This document shows, piece by piece, positions 1 to 7,101 of a stretch of DNA of 12,255 nt (positions are counted from its first letter, which is position 1; every line of letters starts with the position of its first letter). The stretch is from positions 1-12,255 of the forward strand of contig DUQT01000096.1 of the NCBI GenBank assembly GCA_012837655.1, written 5' to 3'. The translations under genes and the position numbers were made by a program. Source of the stretch: Actinomyces sp. (lineage in GTDB: Bacteria > Actinomycetota > Actinomycetes > Actinomycetales > Actinomycetaceae). The notes below the pieces were generated by a model. It did not search any database. It was not told where the DNA came from and worked only from the letters and a program-made list of their open reading frames with translations.

Positions 1-76
1 GCCGCTTTTTGTTGCGAAACTGCGGATAGGAACAACCTGCGGCCAGGCTTTTCACGGTGGCAAAAGTTGAACGGAG

Positions 77-105
77 TATCCAGCCCGTCTTGGAACCGAT
101 AGAAT
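77..105 (+). promoter_or_regulatory. Weak sigma-70-like promoter candidate for mutT1
   Basis: TAGAAT (100-105) matches the -10 consensus at 5 of 6 positions. TATCCA (77-82) sits 17 nt upstream and matches the -35 consensus at only 3 of 6. It would start transcription near 112, ahead of the hairpin at 150-170. This is a match by eye only. Confidence 0.25.
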
Positions 106-149
106 CGAATCAGATTTGTCCGTATTCGCTCTACCTCATAACTGAAAGC

Positions 150-170
150 ACCCCGTGTACTCGGGGTTTT
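150..170 (+). terminator. Terminator-like hairpin upstream of mutT1
   Basis: ACCCCG (150-155) pairs with CGGGGT (162-167) around a 6-nt loop, and the run TTTT (167-170) follows. This is a short intrinsic-terminator shape and most simply ends an upstream transcript that lies outside the window. No recognisable 3' end of a coding region is present in 1-149 in any frame. If the weak promoter at 77-105 is real, the hairpin would instead lie in the mutT1 leader. Confidence 0.5.
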
Positions 171-199
171 GTGAGGTACCAAGAGTCTGAAAGTTTACC

Positions 200-1237
200 G
201 TGGCTAAGTTTCGTCCAAGCCCTGTACCTAGCCGCATAGTTAGGTCTGCGGGCGCCGTCGTTTGGCGACCTCGCAAATCACGCACCGCGGTTGGGATAGG
301 CCAGGTATTCGAGCCAGACGATATTGAAGTCTTGCTCGTGCACCGTCCTCGATACGATGACTGGTCCTGGCCCAAAGGAAAAGCAGAGATAAATGAACCT
401 CTACTTGCCGCCGGAGTGCGGGAAGTAGAGGAGGAAACCGGCGTGCTCGTGCAAATGCACGCTCCCTTAACGACCCAGCGATACCGGCTGGGATCGGGAC
501 AGATAAAGGAAGTCCACTACTGGGTCGGAGTACCCGTAGAACACGGGGGAGTGGAACGTTCACGCATTCCGGTGGCACCCGCAACCGCAAAAGAAATCGA
601 CAAGGTCCGCTGGGTTACTCCCGGACCCGCGCGCAAAATGCTCACCCGTAGGGGAGACCGCCGGCTGCTCGACGACGTCGTGTCCCGAGCAGAAGCTGGC
701 ACTCTGGTCACTCAAACTCTGGCGATCGTGCGCCACGGCGCTGCTGTTTCAAGAAAACAGTGGAGTGGCGGAGAAGCAAGCAGGCCGCTGAACCGAACCG
801 GGGGAGTGCAGGCGCTCGACCTCGTGGATATTTTTTCGGCACTGGGAATCACGCGACTACTGTCGAGTCCGTGGGAGCGGTGCCGGGCGTCTTTGGAACC
901 CTACGCGACGGTTGCCAGCCTGGGATTGGTGACCGCTGACGAATTGGCGGAAGATTTTGCGCAGAGGGAACCAGAAGCGGCAGGTGGAGTCATCAAGCGG
1001 CTCTTGCAACGCCCCGCTGAACCTGTCGTCGTGTGCGGACACAGGCCCGTTTTGCCGTCAATGTTTGAGCCGATTCGAGACGTAACTTCGAACCAAATCG
1101 CGCGCGGACTCCCCACACAGGACCCTTATTTGCGGACGGCCGAGCTGCTCGTCGCACACGTCGCATACCCAAGAGATAACAATGGCCAGGCCGAAGTTTT
1201 GGATATTGAATACCACCGAACAATAAAACGCGTCTGA
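200..1237 (+). CDS. mutT1: MutT1-type Nudix hydrolase with C-terminal histidine phosphatase domain
   Basis: 345 aa, cytoplasmic. The N-terminal half is a Nudix hydrolase: residues 60-82 carry a complete Nudix box (G60, E66, R74-E75, E78-E79, G81). The C-terminal half is a histidine-phosphatase (RHG) fold, with R178-H179-G180 and a second conserved histidine in CGHRP (H281). Characterised mycobacterial MutT1 proteins with this architecture hydrolyse 8-oxo-GTP, 8-oxo-dGTP and dinucleoside polyphosphates; applying that here is inference from domain order. The strands before the Nudix box are separated by an extended loop (about residues 24-41). The GTG at 200 is the only practical start: no better in-frame start precedes the Nudix fold, although the Shine-Dalgarno sequence is poor (AAAG near 190). 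The gene stands alone, 154 nt before pstS. Confidence 0.9.
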   Translation: MAKFRPSPVPSRIVRSAGAVVWRPRKSRTAVGIGQVFEPDDIEVLLVHRPRYDDWSWPKGKAEINEPLLAAGVREVEEETGVLVQMHAPLTTQRYRLGSGQIKEVHYWVGVPVEHGGVERSRIPVAPATAKEIDKVRWVTPGPARKMLTRRGDRRLLDDVVSRAEAGTLVTQTLAIVRHGAAVSRKQWSGGEASRPLNRTGGVQALDLVDIFSALGITRLLSSPWERCRASLEPYATVASLGLVTADELAEDFAQREPEAAGGVIKRLLQRPAEPVVVCGHRPVLPSMFEPIRDVTSNQIARGLPTQDPYLRTAELLVAHVAYPRDNNGQAEVLDIEYHRTIKRV

Positions 1238-1248
1238 TTTGGCACAAA

Positions 1249-1314
1249 GTGTTCCCAAAGTTAACTTAGTGTTCACCTGAAACGGATTGCGCCTTAACTT
1301 AGCGTCGATACCTT
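1249..1314 (+). promoter_or_regulatory. PHO-box-like array of 11-nt units upstream of pstS
   Basis: Read in 11-nt rows from 1249, most rows begin GT or CT: GTGTTCCCAAA, GTTAACTTAGT, GTTCACCTGAA, ACGGATTGCGC, CTTAACTTAGC, GTCGATACCTT. TTAACTTAG recurs exactly 33 nt apart (1261 and 1294), and one unit contains GTTCACC. Actinobacterial PhoP-type response regulators are known to bind 11-nt direct repeats with GTTCACC-like cores upstream of pstS. The array lies in the 154-nt gap before pstS, where such a site is expected. Which regulator binds here is inference. Confidence 0.6.
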
Positions 1315-1346
1315 CTTATCGGTTACACCAGTAGCCTTCCCCTCTA

Positions 1347-1355
1347 TGGCATAAA
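1347..1355 (+). promoter_or_regulatory. Possible extended -10 element for pstS
   Basis: TGG followed by CATAAA (1350-1355) forms a TGn extended -10 motif, with 4 of 6 matches in the hexamer. No good -35 lies 16-18 nt upstream, as expected of an activator-dependent promoter downstream of the 11-nt array. The predicted start is near 1362, giving a leader of about 30 nt. The pstS ribosome-binding site is AGGAA at 1380-1384. Confidence 0.35.
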
Positions 1356-1391
1356 GCCTGGGAAAATACCTCATCGAATAGGAAAATCGAC

Positions 1392-2522
1392 GTGAAGAAC
1401 CTTCGACTCTCTCGAGTTGCCCTTGCGTTCGGCGCGGGCTCACTTGCCTTTGCTCTTACTGCCTGTGGCTCAGACAACGCCGTTCCGACTGACGAAACCG
1501 ACAACGGTGGCGAAACCGCAGCAGAAGAAACTGCTGGTGAAATGCTCTCGGGTAGCCTCGCAGGTGCCGGCGCATCCTCACAGGAAGCTGCAATGAACGC
1601 CTGGATCGCTAAGTACCAGGGCGAGCAGCCCGACGTCAGCGTCACCTACGACGCTGTTGGCTCGGGTGCAGGTATTACTCAGTTCATCGACAAGCAGGTC
1701 TCTTGGGCAGGCTCCGACGCCGTCCTTGAAGGCGACGAAATCGCAGGTGCTGAGGCACGCTGTGGCGGCCCGGCCATCAACCTTCCTGTCTACATCTCCC
1801 CGGTTGCAGTTATCTTCAACCTTGAAGGTGTCGACACCCTAAACATGGACCCGGATACCGTTGCTAAGGTATTCGCCGGTGACATCACCAACTGGAACGA
1901 CCCGGCAATCGCAGACCTGAACCCGGATGTTGACCTGCCTGACCTGGCAATCACCCCGGTTCACCGTGCTGATAAGTCCGGTACCACCGAGAACTTCACC
2001 GACTACCTGAACAAGGCAGCTCCGGAATCCTGGCCGCACGAGCCCGACAAGACCTGGCCGATCTCCGGTGGCGAGTCTGGCGACAAGACCGCTGGTCTAG
2101 TCCAGGCAGTCAACCAGGGTGAAGGCACCATCGGTTACGCTGACGCCTCACAGGCTGGCGACCTCGGCACCGTTGCACTACAGGCTGGCGACGGCTTCGT
2201 GAAGTTCTCCAACGAGGCTGCAGCTGCTGCCGCTGACTCCGCTGAGCGTATCGACTCCGGCGTTGAGGGCGACATCGGCCTAGAGGTCAACCGTAAGCCG
2301 GAAGACCCGAACGCTTACCCGATGATCCTCATCTCCTACGCAATCGTCTGCACCACCTACGAGGACGAGAACGAAGCAAACCTCGTTAAGGACTTCATTG
2401 GCTACCAGGTTTCCGAAGACGGCCAGGCCGCAGCTGAAGAAGCTGCTGGTTCCGCTCCGCTCTCCGCTAACCTGCGTGACGAGGTTCTCAAGTCTCTTGA
2501 CATGATCAAGGTGGCTAACTAA
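1392..2522 (+). CDS. pstS: Phosphate ABC transporter substrate-binding lipoprotein PstS
   Basis: 376 aa. It captures inorganic phosphate outside the membrane and delivers it to PstCA. Residues 1-24 are a lipoprotein signal peptide with lipobox LTAC and lipidated C25, followed by an acidic, low-complexity tether (about 33-50). Phosphate-binding landmarks of the family are visible: GAGASSQ (58-64), S91 in GSGAG, S108-D109 in AGSDA, and R192 with S196-G197-T198 in RADKSGTT. It starts at GTG 1392, with AGGAA seven nt upstream. Codon use is noticeably biased (AAC, GAC, CTG, GGC repeatedly), which fits high expression. It is the first gene of a pstSCAB operon and its stop abuts the pstC start. The 11-nt array and probable extended -10 upstream suggest induction by phosphate limitation. 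Confidence 0.97.
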   Translation: MKNLRLSRVALAFGAGSLAFALTACGSDNAVPTDETDNGGETAAEETAGEMLSGSLAGAGASSQEAAMNAWIAKYQGEQPDVSVTYDAVGSGAGITQFIDKQVSWAGSDAVLEGDEIAGAEARCGGPAINLPVYISPVAVIFNLEGVDTLNMDPDTVAKVFAGDITNWNDPAIADLNPDVDLPDLAITPVHRADKSGTTENFTDYLNKAAPESWPHEPDKTWPISGGESGDKTAGLVQAVNQGEGTIGYADASQAGDLGTVALQAGDGFVKFSNEAAAAAADSAERIDSGVEGDIGLEVNRKPEDPNAYPMILISYAIVCTTYEDENEANLVKDFIGYQVSEDGQAAAEEAAGSAPLSANLRDEVLKSLDMIKVAN

Positions 2523-3452
2523 ATGAAAAACACCGGGAAGGTCGGTAATAAGATCTTCCGGTCAGGCTCAACCGCAGCGGCGGTCACGATTCTAGTGACC
2601 CTCGCTGCGGTGGCCGCATTTCTTATCATCCAGGCCTGGCCGGCAATCAGCGATCCGAGTGTTCGAGTCCGAACGGTTGGCAGCTCTGACCAACTAAACA
2701 TTTGGCAGTTCACTGCACCGCAGATCTTCGGTACAGTTCTCGCAGCCTTCTTGGCAATGCTTCTAGCTGTTCCTCTGTCCATCGGCATCGCACTCTTTAT
2801 TAGCCACTACGCGCCGAAGCGACTATCCCAAGGTTTGGGTTACCTAGTCGACCTGCTCGCAGCCATCCCCTCCGTTGTCTACGGTCTGTGGGGCGCGATG
2901 TGGCTCATCCCTAAACTCGTACCACTCTATGAGTGGATTTCCAAATACTTTGGCTGGATCCCACTATTCTCTCCGCCGGTTTCTTCAACCGGTCGTGTGA
3001 TCGCTTCAGCCTCCCTGATCCTCTCAGTGATGATCCTTCCAATCATCACTGCAGTGGCTCGTGAAGTCTTCCTCCAGACCCCTAAAGCCCACGAAGAAGC
3101 AGCCCTCGCCCTCGGCGCAACGCGCTGGGAGGTTGTGAAAATGGCTGTTCTACCGTTTGGCCGCTCCGGCATCATCTCCGCATCCATGCTTGGCCTAGGC
3201 CGCGCACTGGGCGAAACGATGGCCGTGGTTATGGTCCTTTCGGTTGGTTCGAGTTTCTCGTTCAATATTCTTCAAGCTGGTAAGCACTCGACGATTGCAG
3301 CGAACATTGCATTGCAGTTCCCCGAGTCGACGGGCGTTGATACCTCCGCACTGATTGCGACTGGTCTTGCGCTATTTGCGATCACAATGATCGTTAACAT
3401 GATTGCGCGCTGGATCATCTCTCGCCGTGCTGAGTTCTCAGGAGCAAACTGA
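2523..3452 (+). CDS. pstC: Phosphate ABC transporter permease PstC
   Basis: 309 aa inner-membrane permease that pairs with PstA to form the phosphate channel. About six hydrophobic segments are visible (near 17-40, 68-93, 103-134, 158-180, 217-240 and 278-302). The cytoplasmic EAA loop that contacts PstB starts at E192-A193-A194 with G198 and continues to about 212. The conserved RALGET stretch follows. The ATG comes immediately after the pstS stop codon with no spacer, and AAGGTGG inside the end of pstS is the probable ribosome-binding site, so translation is likely coupled. The stop overlaps the pstA start by one base. Length is normal for the family. Confidence 0.96.
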   Translation: MKNTGKVGNKIFRSGSTAAAVTILVTLAAVAAFLIIQAWPAISDPSVRVRTVGSSDQLNIWQFTAPQIFGTVLAAFLAMLLAVPLSIGIALFISHYAPKRLSQGLGYLVDLLAAIPSVVYGLWGAMWLIPKLVPLYEWISKYFGWIPLFSPPVSSTGRVIASASLILSVMILPIITAVAREVFLQTPKAHEEAALALGATRWEVVKMAVLPFGRSGIISASMLGLGRALGETMAVVMVLSVGSSFSFNILQAGKHSTIAANIALQFPESTGVDTSALIATGLALFAITMIVNMIARWIISRRAEFSGAN

Positions 3453-4405
3453 TGTCTACTGAAACTACTACTCGGAACTCATCAAATCCCTTTGCGCCTC
3501 GGAACCCTGCTCTGAACAGGCGCCGTCAGATCACAGATAAGATCGCGGCAGTCGGTGTAACCATCGCGTTCGCGCTGGCAGTTATCCCACTGTTCTCCCT
3601 GCTGTGGATCGTGATTAAGAACGGTTGGGATAGGCTAACCCCCTACTTCCTGACCGTTTCAATGAGCGGCGTTTACGGCGGTATGGACGCAGGTGGTATC
3701 TACCACGCGATGATCGGTACGATCCTGGTCACCGCTTGGGCAACCATCATTTCAGTGCCGATCGGCATGGCGACTGCGGTTTACCTGGTGGAATACGGCA
3801 ACAACTCAAGGCTTGCTCGTGCCACCACGTTCTTCGTGGACGTCATGACGGGTATCCCGTCGATCGTTGCAGGTCTGTTTGCAGCGTCGCTGTTTGCACT
3901 GTTCGTGTCACCCGCATACCGCGCAGGCATTATGGGTGCAGTTGCACTCTCCGTCCTCATGATTCCTACTGTTGTTCGATCCAGTGAGGAAATGCTGCGC
4001 CTAGTTCCAAACGAACTTCGCGAAGCTTCCTACGCGCTCGGTGTGCCGAAGTGGTTGACGATCGTGAAGGTCGTTCTTCGTACCGCCGCGGCCGGCCTAA
4101 CAACGTCAGTAATGCTTGCGGTAGCTCGCGTTATTGGTGAGACCGCTCCGTTGCTGATCACGGTTGGTGTTATTGACTCCATCAACTACAACGCGTTCGA
4201 AGGACGCATGATGACGTTGCCCGTGTACGTGTACCGGCAGTACTCGCAGGGTCTGGCTCCCTGTGGAGCTTTGGACAACTGCGTTGAGACCATCAACTAC
4301 GATCGCGCCTGGGGCGCCGCCCTAGTCCTGATCCTGCTGGTGATGATCTTCAACCTTGCTGCCCGTATCGTCGCTTACTACTTCGCCCCGAAGGGCCGGA
4401 ACTAA
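3452..4405 (+). CDS. pstA: Phosphate ABC transporter permease PstA
   Basis: 317 aa, the second membrane subunit of the phosphate importer. A polar N-terminal tail of about 30 residues precedes about six hydrophobic segments. The EAA loop is ELREASYALG and its following residues, and RVIGETAP is the conserved PstA counterpart of the PstC RALGET motif. The start codon shares its A with the pstC stop (TGATG), and AGGAG (3440-3444) provides the ribosome-binding site. A loop before the last membrane segment carries two nearby cysteines (C271 and C277) and could form a disulfide if it faces outward; that is speculation. pstB starts 9 nt downstream. Confidence 0.96.
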   Translation: MSTETTTRNSSNPFAPRNPALNRRRQITDKIAAVGVTIAFALAVIPLFSLLWIVIKNGWDRLTPYFLTVSMSGVYGGMDAGGIYHAMIGTILVTAWATIISVPIGMATAVYLVEYGNNSRLARATTFFVDVMTGIPSIVAGLFAASLFALFVSPAYRAGIMGAVALSVLMIPTVVRSSEEMLRLVPNELREASYALGVPKWLTIVKVVLRTAAAGLTTSVMLAVARVIGETAPLLITVGVIDSINYNAFEGRMMTLPVYVYRQYSQGLAPCGALDNCVETINYDRAWGAALVLILLVMIFNLAARIVAYYFAPKGRN

Positions 4406-4414
4406 GAGATAGTC

Positions 4415-5194
4415 ATGGCTGAACAAATCACTGTTAAGAACGAAAACATTTACTACGGCGACTTCCTTGCGGTGGAGGGAGTCAACATGGAAATCCAGTC
4501 CAAGTCGATCACCGCTCTGATCGGTCCGTCCGGCTGTGGCAAGTCCACATTCCTGCGCACGCTGAACCGCATGCACGAGGTCATCCCGAATGCACGCGTT
4601 GAAGGCGAAGTGCTCGTAGGTGACAAGAACATTTATGACAAGGACGTGGACCCGGTACAGGTGCGCCGCTCCATTGGCATGGTGTTCCAGCGCCCAAACC
4701 CGTTCCCCACGATGAGTATTCGTGAGAACGTGCTGGCCGGCATTAAGCTGAACAACCGTCGCCTGCCCAAGTCTGAGCAGGACGACATTGTTGAGGAATC
4801 ACTGCAGGGCGCGAACCTTTGGAACGAGGTTAAGGACCGTCTGAACCGTCCGGGATCCTCCCTGTCAGGTGGTCAGCAGCAGCGTCTGTGCATTGCTCGC
4901 GCGATTGCTGTTTCACCGGACATCCTCCTAATGGACGAGCCCGCATCGGCACTGGACCCGATTTCGACTCTGGCCATTGAGGACCTGATGCTCGAGCTGA
5001 AGAACGACTACACGATCGTGATCGTTACGCACAACATGCAGCAGGCTGCACGTGTATCCGATCGCACCGGCTTCTTCAACCTTGCAGGTGCTGGCAAGCC
5101 CGGCATGCTCGTGGAGATCGACGATACCTCCAAGATCTTCTCGAATCCCACTGAAAAGGCCACGGAAGATTACATCTCTGGTCGATTCGGCTAA
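4415..5194 (+). CDS. pstB: Phosphate ABC transporter ATPase PstB
   Basis: 259 aa cytoplasmic ATPase that powers PstCA. All ABC signatures are intact: Walker A GPSGCGKST (37-45), Q-loop Q92 in VFQRPNPFP, signature LSGGQ (150-154), Walker B with D174-E175 in LLMDEP, D-loop SALDP and H-loop H206. The RPNPFPTMSI stretch is typical of PstB among ABC ATPases. Spacing after pstA is 9 nt with only a weak purine-rich site (AAGAGA), so translational coupling is likely. It is the last gene of the operon and a strong terminator lies 75 nt downstream. No phoU follows it, unlike in many bacteria. Confidence 0.97.
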   Translation: MAEQITVKNENIYYGDFLAVEGVNMEIQSKSITALIGPSGCGKSTFLRTLNRMHEVIPNARVEGEVLVGDKNIYDKDVDPVQVRRSIGMVFQRPNPFPTMSIRENVLAGIKLNNRRLPKSEQDDIVEESLQGANLWNEVKDRLNRPGSSLSGGQQQRLCIARAIAVSPDILLMDEPASALDPISTLAIEDLMLELKNDYTIVIVTHNMQQAARVSDRTGFFNLAGAGKPGMLVEIDDTSKIFSNPTEKATEDYISGRFG

Positions 5195-5269
5195 AAGTTT
5201 GGCGCGGACGCAACTTGCCTTGTTGCTGGTTTCCGTTGCCTAAATAAGCTCCTGGAGGGGAGACAAAAA

Positions 5270-5305
5270 GTGAGGGCGGGTTGCTTTACCCGCCCTCACA
5301 TTTTT
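5270..5305. terminator. Strong, probably bidirectional intrinsic terminator
   Basis: A perfect 12-bp stem, GTGAGGGCGGGT (5270-5281) with ACCCGCCCTCAC (5288-5299), encloses the 6-nt loop TGCTTT. On the + strand it is followed by A and then TTTTT (5301-5305), so it ends the pstSCAB transcript. On the - strand the flanking AAAAA (5265-5269) reads as TTTTT directly after the stem, so it should also stop the converging lipoprotein transcript. Confidence 0.92.
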
Positions 5306-5321
5306 GTGCTCAAAGTTCGTG

Positions 5322-5412
5322 TATTGAAGTATCTAGAGTCGTCTTGTTGAAGTACCTTAGGTTGTTATATCGAAGTGTTGAAAGCGCCTTGTTGATGTTT
5401 GACCTGCTTGGT
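5322..5412. repeat. Degenerate 23-bp tandem repeat, about four units
   Basis: The heptamer-like core TTGAAGT recurs with a 22-23 nt period: TTGAAGTA at 5324, TTGAAGTA at 5347, TCGAAGTG at 5370 and TTGATGTT at 5392. Flanking bases are partly conserved; the first two full units agree at about 15 of 23 positions. The repeat occupies the noncoding gap between the bidirectional terminator and the 3' end of the lipoprotein gene. Its role is unknown, and it may be a decayed minisatellite. Confidence 0.5.
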
Positions 5413-5417
5413 CCGAC

Positions 5418-5879
5418 CTACTTGTCAGTTTGATCTTCGAAAGTGTCGGTAACCTGCTTGGACGTGTTCGCCGCAATGCAAACCAGCGTTCGGTCATCGG
5501 CCTTGTCCCAGCTTTCCTCAGTTGGAACCAGGGGGAACACGTCCAGCGCTGACTGCGACAGTGGCACGCCGGTGAAGTTCTCAAACTCAGGCACGCAAAA
5601 CTCATACGCGATTTTCTGAATGCTGGCTACACCCGGGTAGTCGCCGTCTTCGAGTTCCTTCTCCCCAATGACCTGCGCATCGTGAGACTCTGAACAGTCC
5701 ACAGTCTTCACAGAAGTCATTTCGAAGCCGGCTTCCAAATTAGCGTCCTCGGGAAGGTCTAAACAGTCCCCAGTTTTGAGGTCGATCGCGACCGTGGAAC
5801 TGCACCCGGCCAGGAGTAGCGCGAGTGCGGCCGTGGAGCCGAAAAGGCGCCGCTTCGATATTCGTGTAGATAAATGCAC
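5418..5879 (-). CDS. Small lipoprotein with Septum_form-like domain
   Basis: 153 aa. A basic N-terminus (KRR) and hydrophobic stretch end in the lipobox LAGC, predicting lipidation at C26 and anchoring on the outer face of the membrane. The mature part has four cysteines (C39, C62, C95, C134) in the spacing of the actinobacterial Septum_form domain: TGDCLDL, then VDCSESHDAQVIG, then FC, then a PTEESWDKADDRTLVCIA ending. Two disulfides are likely. Despite the Pfam name, function is poorly established, so no pathway is assigned. The start is GTG (5879-5877), with AAGGAAG six nt upstream on the - strand. It converges on the pst operon and lies 166 nt downstream of the pit stop codon, so cotranscription with pit is possible but unproven. 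Confidence 0.85.
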   Translation of the reverse strand: MHLSTRISKRRLFGSTAALALLLAGCSSTVAIDLKTGDCLDLPEDANLEAGFEMTSVKTVDCSESHDAQVIGEKELEDGDYPGVASIQKIAYEFCVPEFENFTGVPLSQSALDVFPLVPTEESWDKADDRTLVCIAANTSKQVTDTFEDQTDK

Positions 5880-5901
5880 TGTCTACTTCCTTGGCCTTGA
5901 G

Positions 5902-6042
5902 TACGCGATTACGCGGCTACGCGAAGAACGCGCTGATCCGCCTGGGAGGCGTGCGCCGCGGCGCGTAGCGCGCCAACGCAAGAAGCATACGCCACAAACC
6001 TGGCGTGAGCGTCGAAACGGTGAGGCCGCGACGAAGGTCGCG
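5902..6042. repeat. Cluster of short perfect hairpins with an 8-bp TACGCG repeat
   Basis: The pit-to-lipoprotein gap is G+C rich and packed with dyads. CGCGAC/GTCGCG lies at 6027-6042, ACGCCA/TGGCGT at 5989-6006, GGCGCG/CGCGCC at 5960-5974, and CGCC/GGCG at 5939-5951. A 12-bp palindrome lies at 5953-5964. TACGCG also recurs every 8 nt at 5902, 5910 and 5918. The hairpin nearest the pit stop could end the pit transcript, since many actinobacterial terminators lack a T-run. No T-run follows any of these hairpins, so termination is inference. Confidence 0.55.
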
Positions 6043-6045
6043 TCG

Positions 6046-7098
6046 CTACGGTAACACCAGGTGCAGGAGCATGTAGATTACGCCTGCGACGGCAGCAGCT
6101 GCCGGTAGTGTCAAGAACCAGGCGACAACGATGTTTCCAGCTACACCCCAGCGCACTGCGGAAAGCCGTTTAGTTGCGCCCACACCCATGATCGCCGAGG
6201 TGATCGTGTGGGTTGTGGAAATAGGCGCGTGAACAACGAACGCTGTCACGTAAAGAACGCTTGCAGCCACAGATTCGGCTACAAAACCGCGGGCGGGATC
6301 AAGCTCAATGACCTTGCGGCCAAGCGTGCGCATGATGCGCCAGCCACCCGCGTAGGTTCCAGCTGAAATCGCAAGTGCTGCTGCGAGCTTCACCCAGAAC
6401 GGAATGGTCATTTCGCCGTCAACGTAAATGCTGTGCGTCTCGCCGTAACCACCTGCAAGCAGAGCCATGACGATGATACCCATCGTCTTCTGCGCATCCT
6501 GCAGGCCGTGACCCAGCGCCATAGCGGCCGCGGAGACGGTCTGCGCGATACGGAACTTCCGCATCGTGCGGTGGTAGGGCAGGTTCTTAACCAGAGCCAA
6601 AGTTAGCTTCATTAGGACGTATGCCAAACCAAAGCCAACAACCGGGGAAGCGAACATCGGGATGACGACCTGCGCCACGATGCCGTCCCACAAAACGTCA
6701 GTAGCGGAAGCCAACCCAGCGCCGACCAGGCCGCCAATCAAAGCGTGTGACGAGGACGAGGGCAGGCCGAACCACCAGGTGATGAGGTTCCACGTAATAG
6801 CTCCGATAAGAGCCGCAAGGATAATACCCAGGCCGTGGACCTGCATCATGTGATCGGTGGACGTGGTGAAGTGCGAGATATCGATGATGCCTTCACCGAT
6901 TGTCTTCGCAACTTCCGTGCCTAGCAGAGCGCCAACAATGTTCATGACTGCGGCCATGCCCAACGCAACCCTTGGCGTCAGTGCACGTGTTGATACTGAA
7001 GTTGCAATAGCGTTAGCCGCGTCGTGGAAGCCGTTCGTAAAGTCAAAGCCGAGCGCAATGATAATTACGACGACTACGAGTAAAAGGGCGAGATCCAC
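6046..7098 (-). CDS. pit: PiT-family low-affinity inorganic phosphate transporter
   Basis: 350 aa polytopic membrane protein. PiT permeases import phosphate, usually as a metal-phosphate complex, using the ion gradient. The internally repeated PiT signature is present in both halves: GFDFTNGFHDAANA (17-30) near the N-terminus and GHGLQDAQKTMG (196-207). The PSSSSHALIGG stretch (about 113-123) and a C-terminal STTHTITSAIMGVGA stretch also fit the family. The start is GTG (7098-7096), three nt after the stop of the DUF47 gene. AAGGAG inside the end of that gene lies 9 nt upstream of the GTG, so the two are almost certainly co-transcribed and translationally coupled. It is probably the constitutive counterpart to PstSCAB. 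The precise symbol (pit or pitA) is by family only. Confidence 0.95.
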   Translation of the reverse strand: MDLALLLVVVVIIIALGFDFTNGFHDAANAIATSVSTRALTPRVALGMAAVMNIVGALLGTEVAKTIGEGIIDISHFTTSTDHMMQVHGLGIILAALIGAITWNLITWWFGLPSSSSHALIGGLVGAGLASATDVLWDGIVAQVVIPMFASPVVGFGLAYVLMKLTLALVKNLPYHRTMRKFRIAQTVSAAAMALGHGLQDAQKTMGIIVMALLAGGYGETHSIYVDGEMTIPFWVKLAAALAISAGTYAGGWRIMRTLGRKVIELDPARGFVAESVAASVLYVTAFVVHAPISTTHTITSAIMGVGATKRLSAVRWGVAGNIVVAWFLTLPAAAAVAGVIYMLLHLVLP

Positions 7099-7101
7099 AG
7101 G

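Noticed and set aside
57..239. Open frame of 60 codons on the + strand before mutT1
   Set aside because: It overlaps the terminator-like hairpin and the mutT1 start, has no ribosome-binding site and no recognisable protein features.
5776..6054. Open frame of 92 codons on the + strand over the lipoprotein 5' end
   Set aside because: Arg-rich, low-quality sequence antisense to the lipoprotein and hairpin cluster. The - strand gene has a lipobox, a domain pattern and a good ribosome-binding site.
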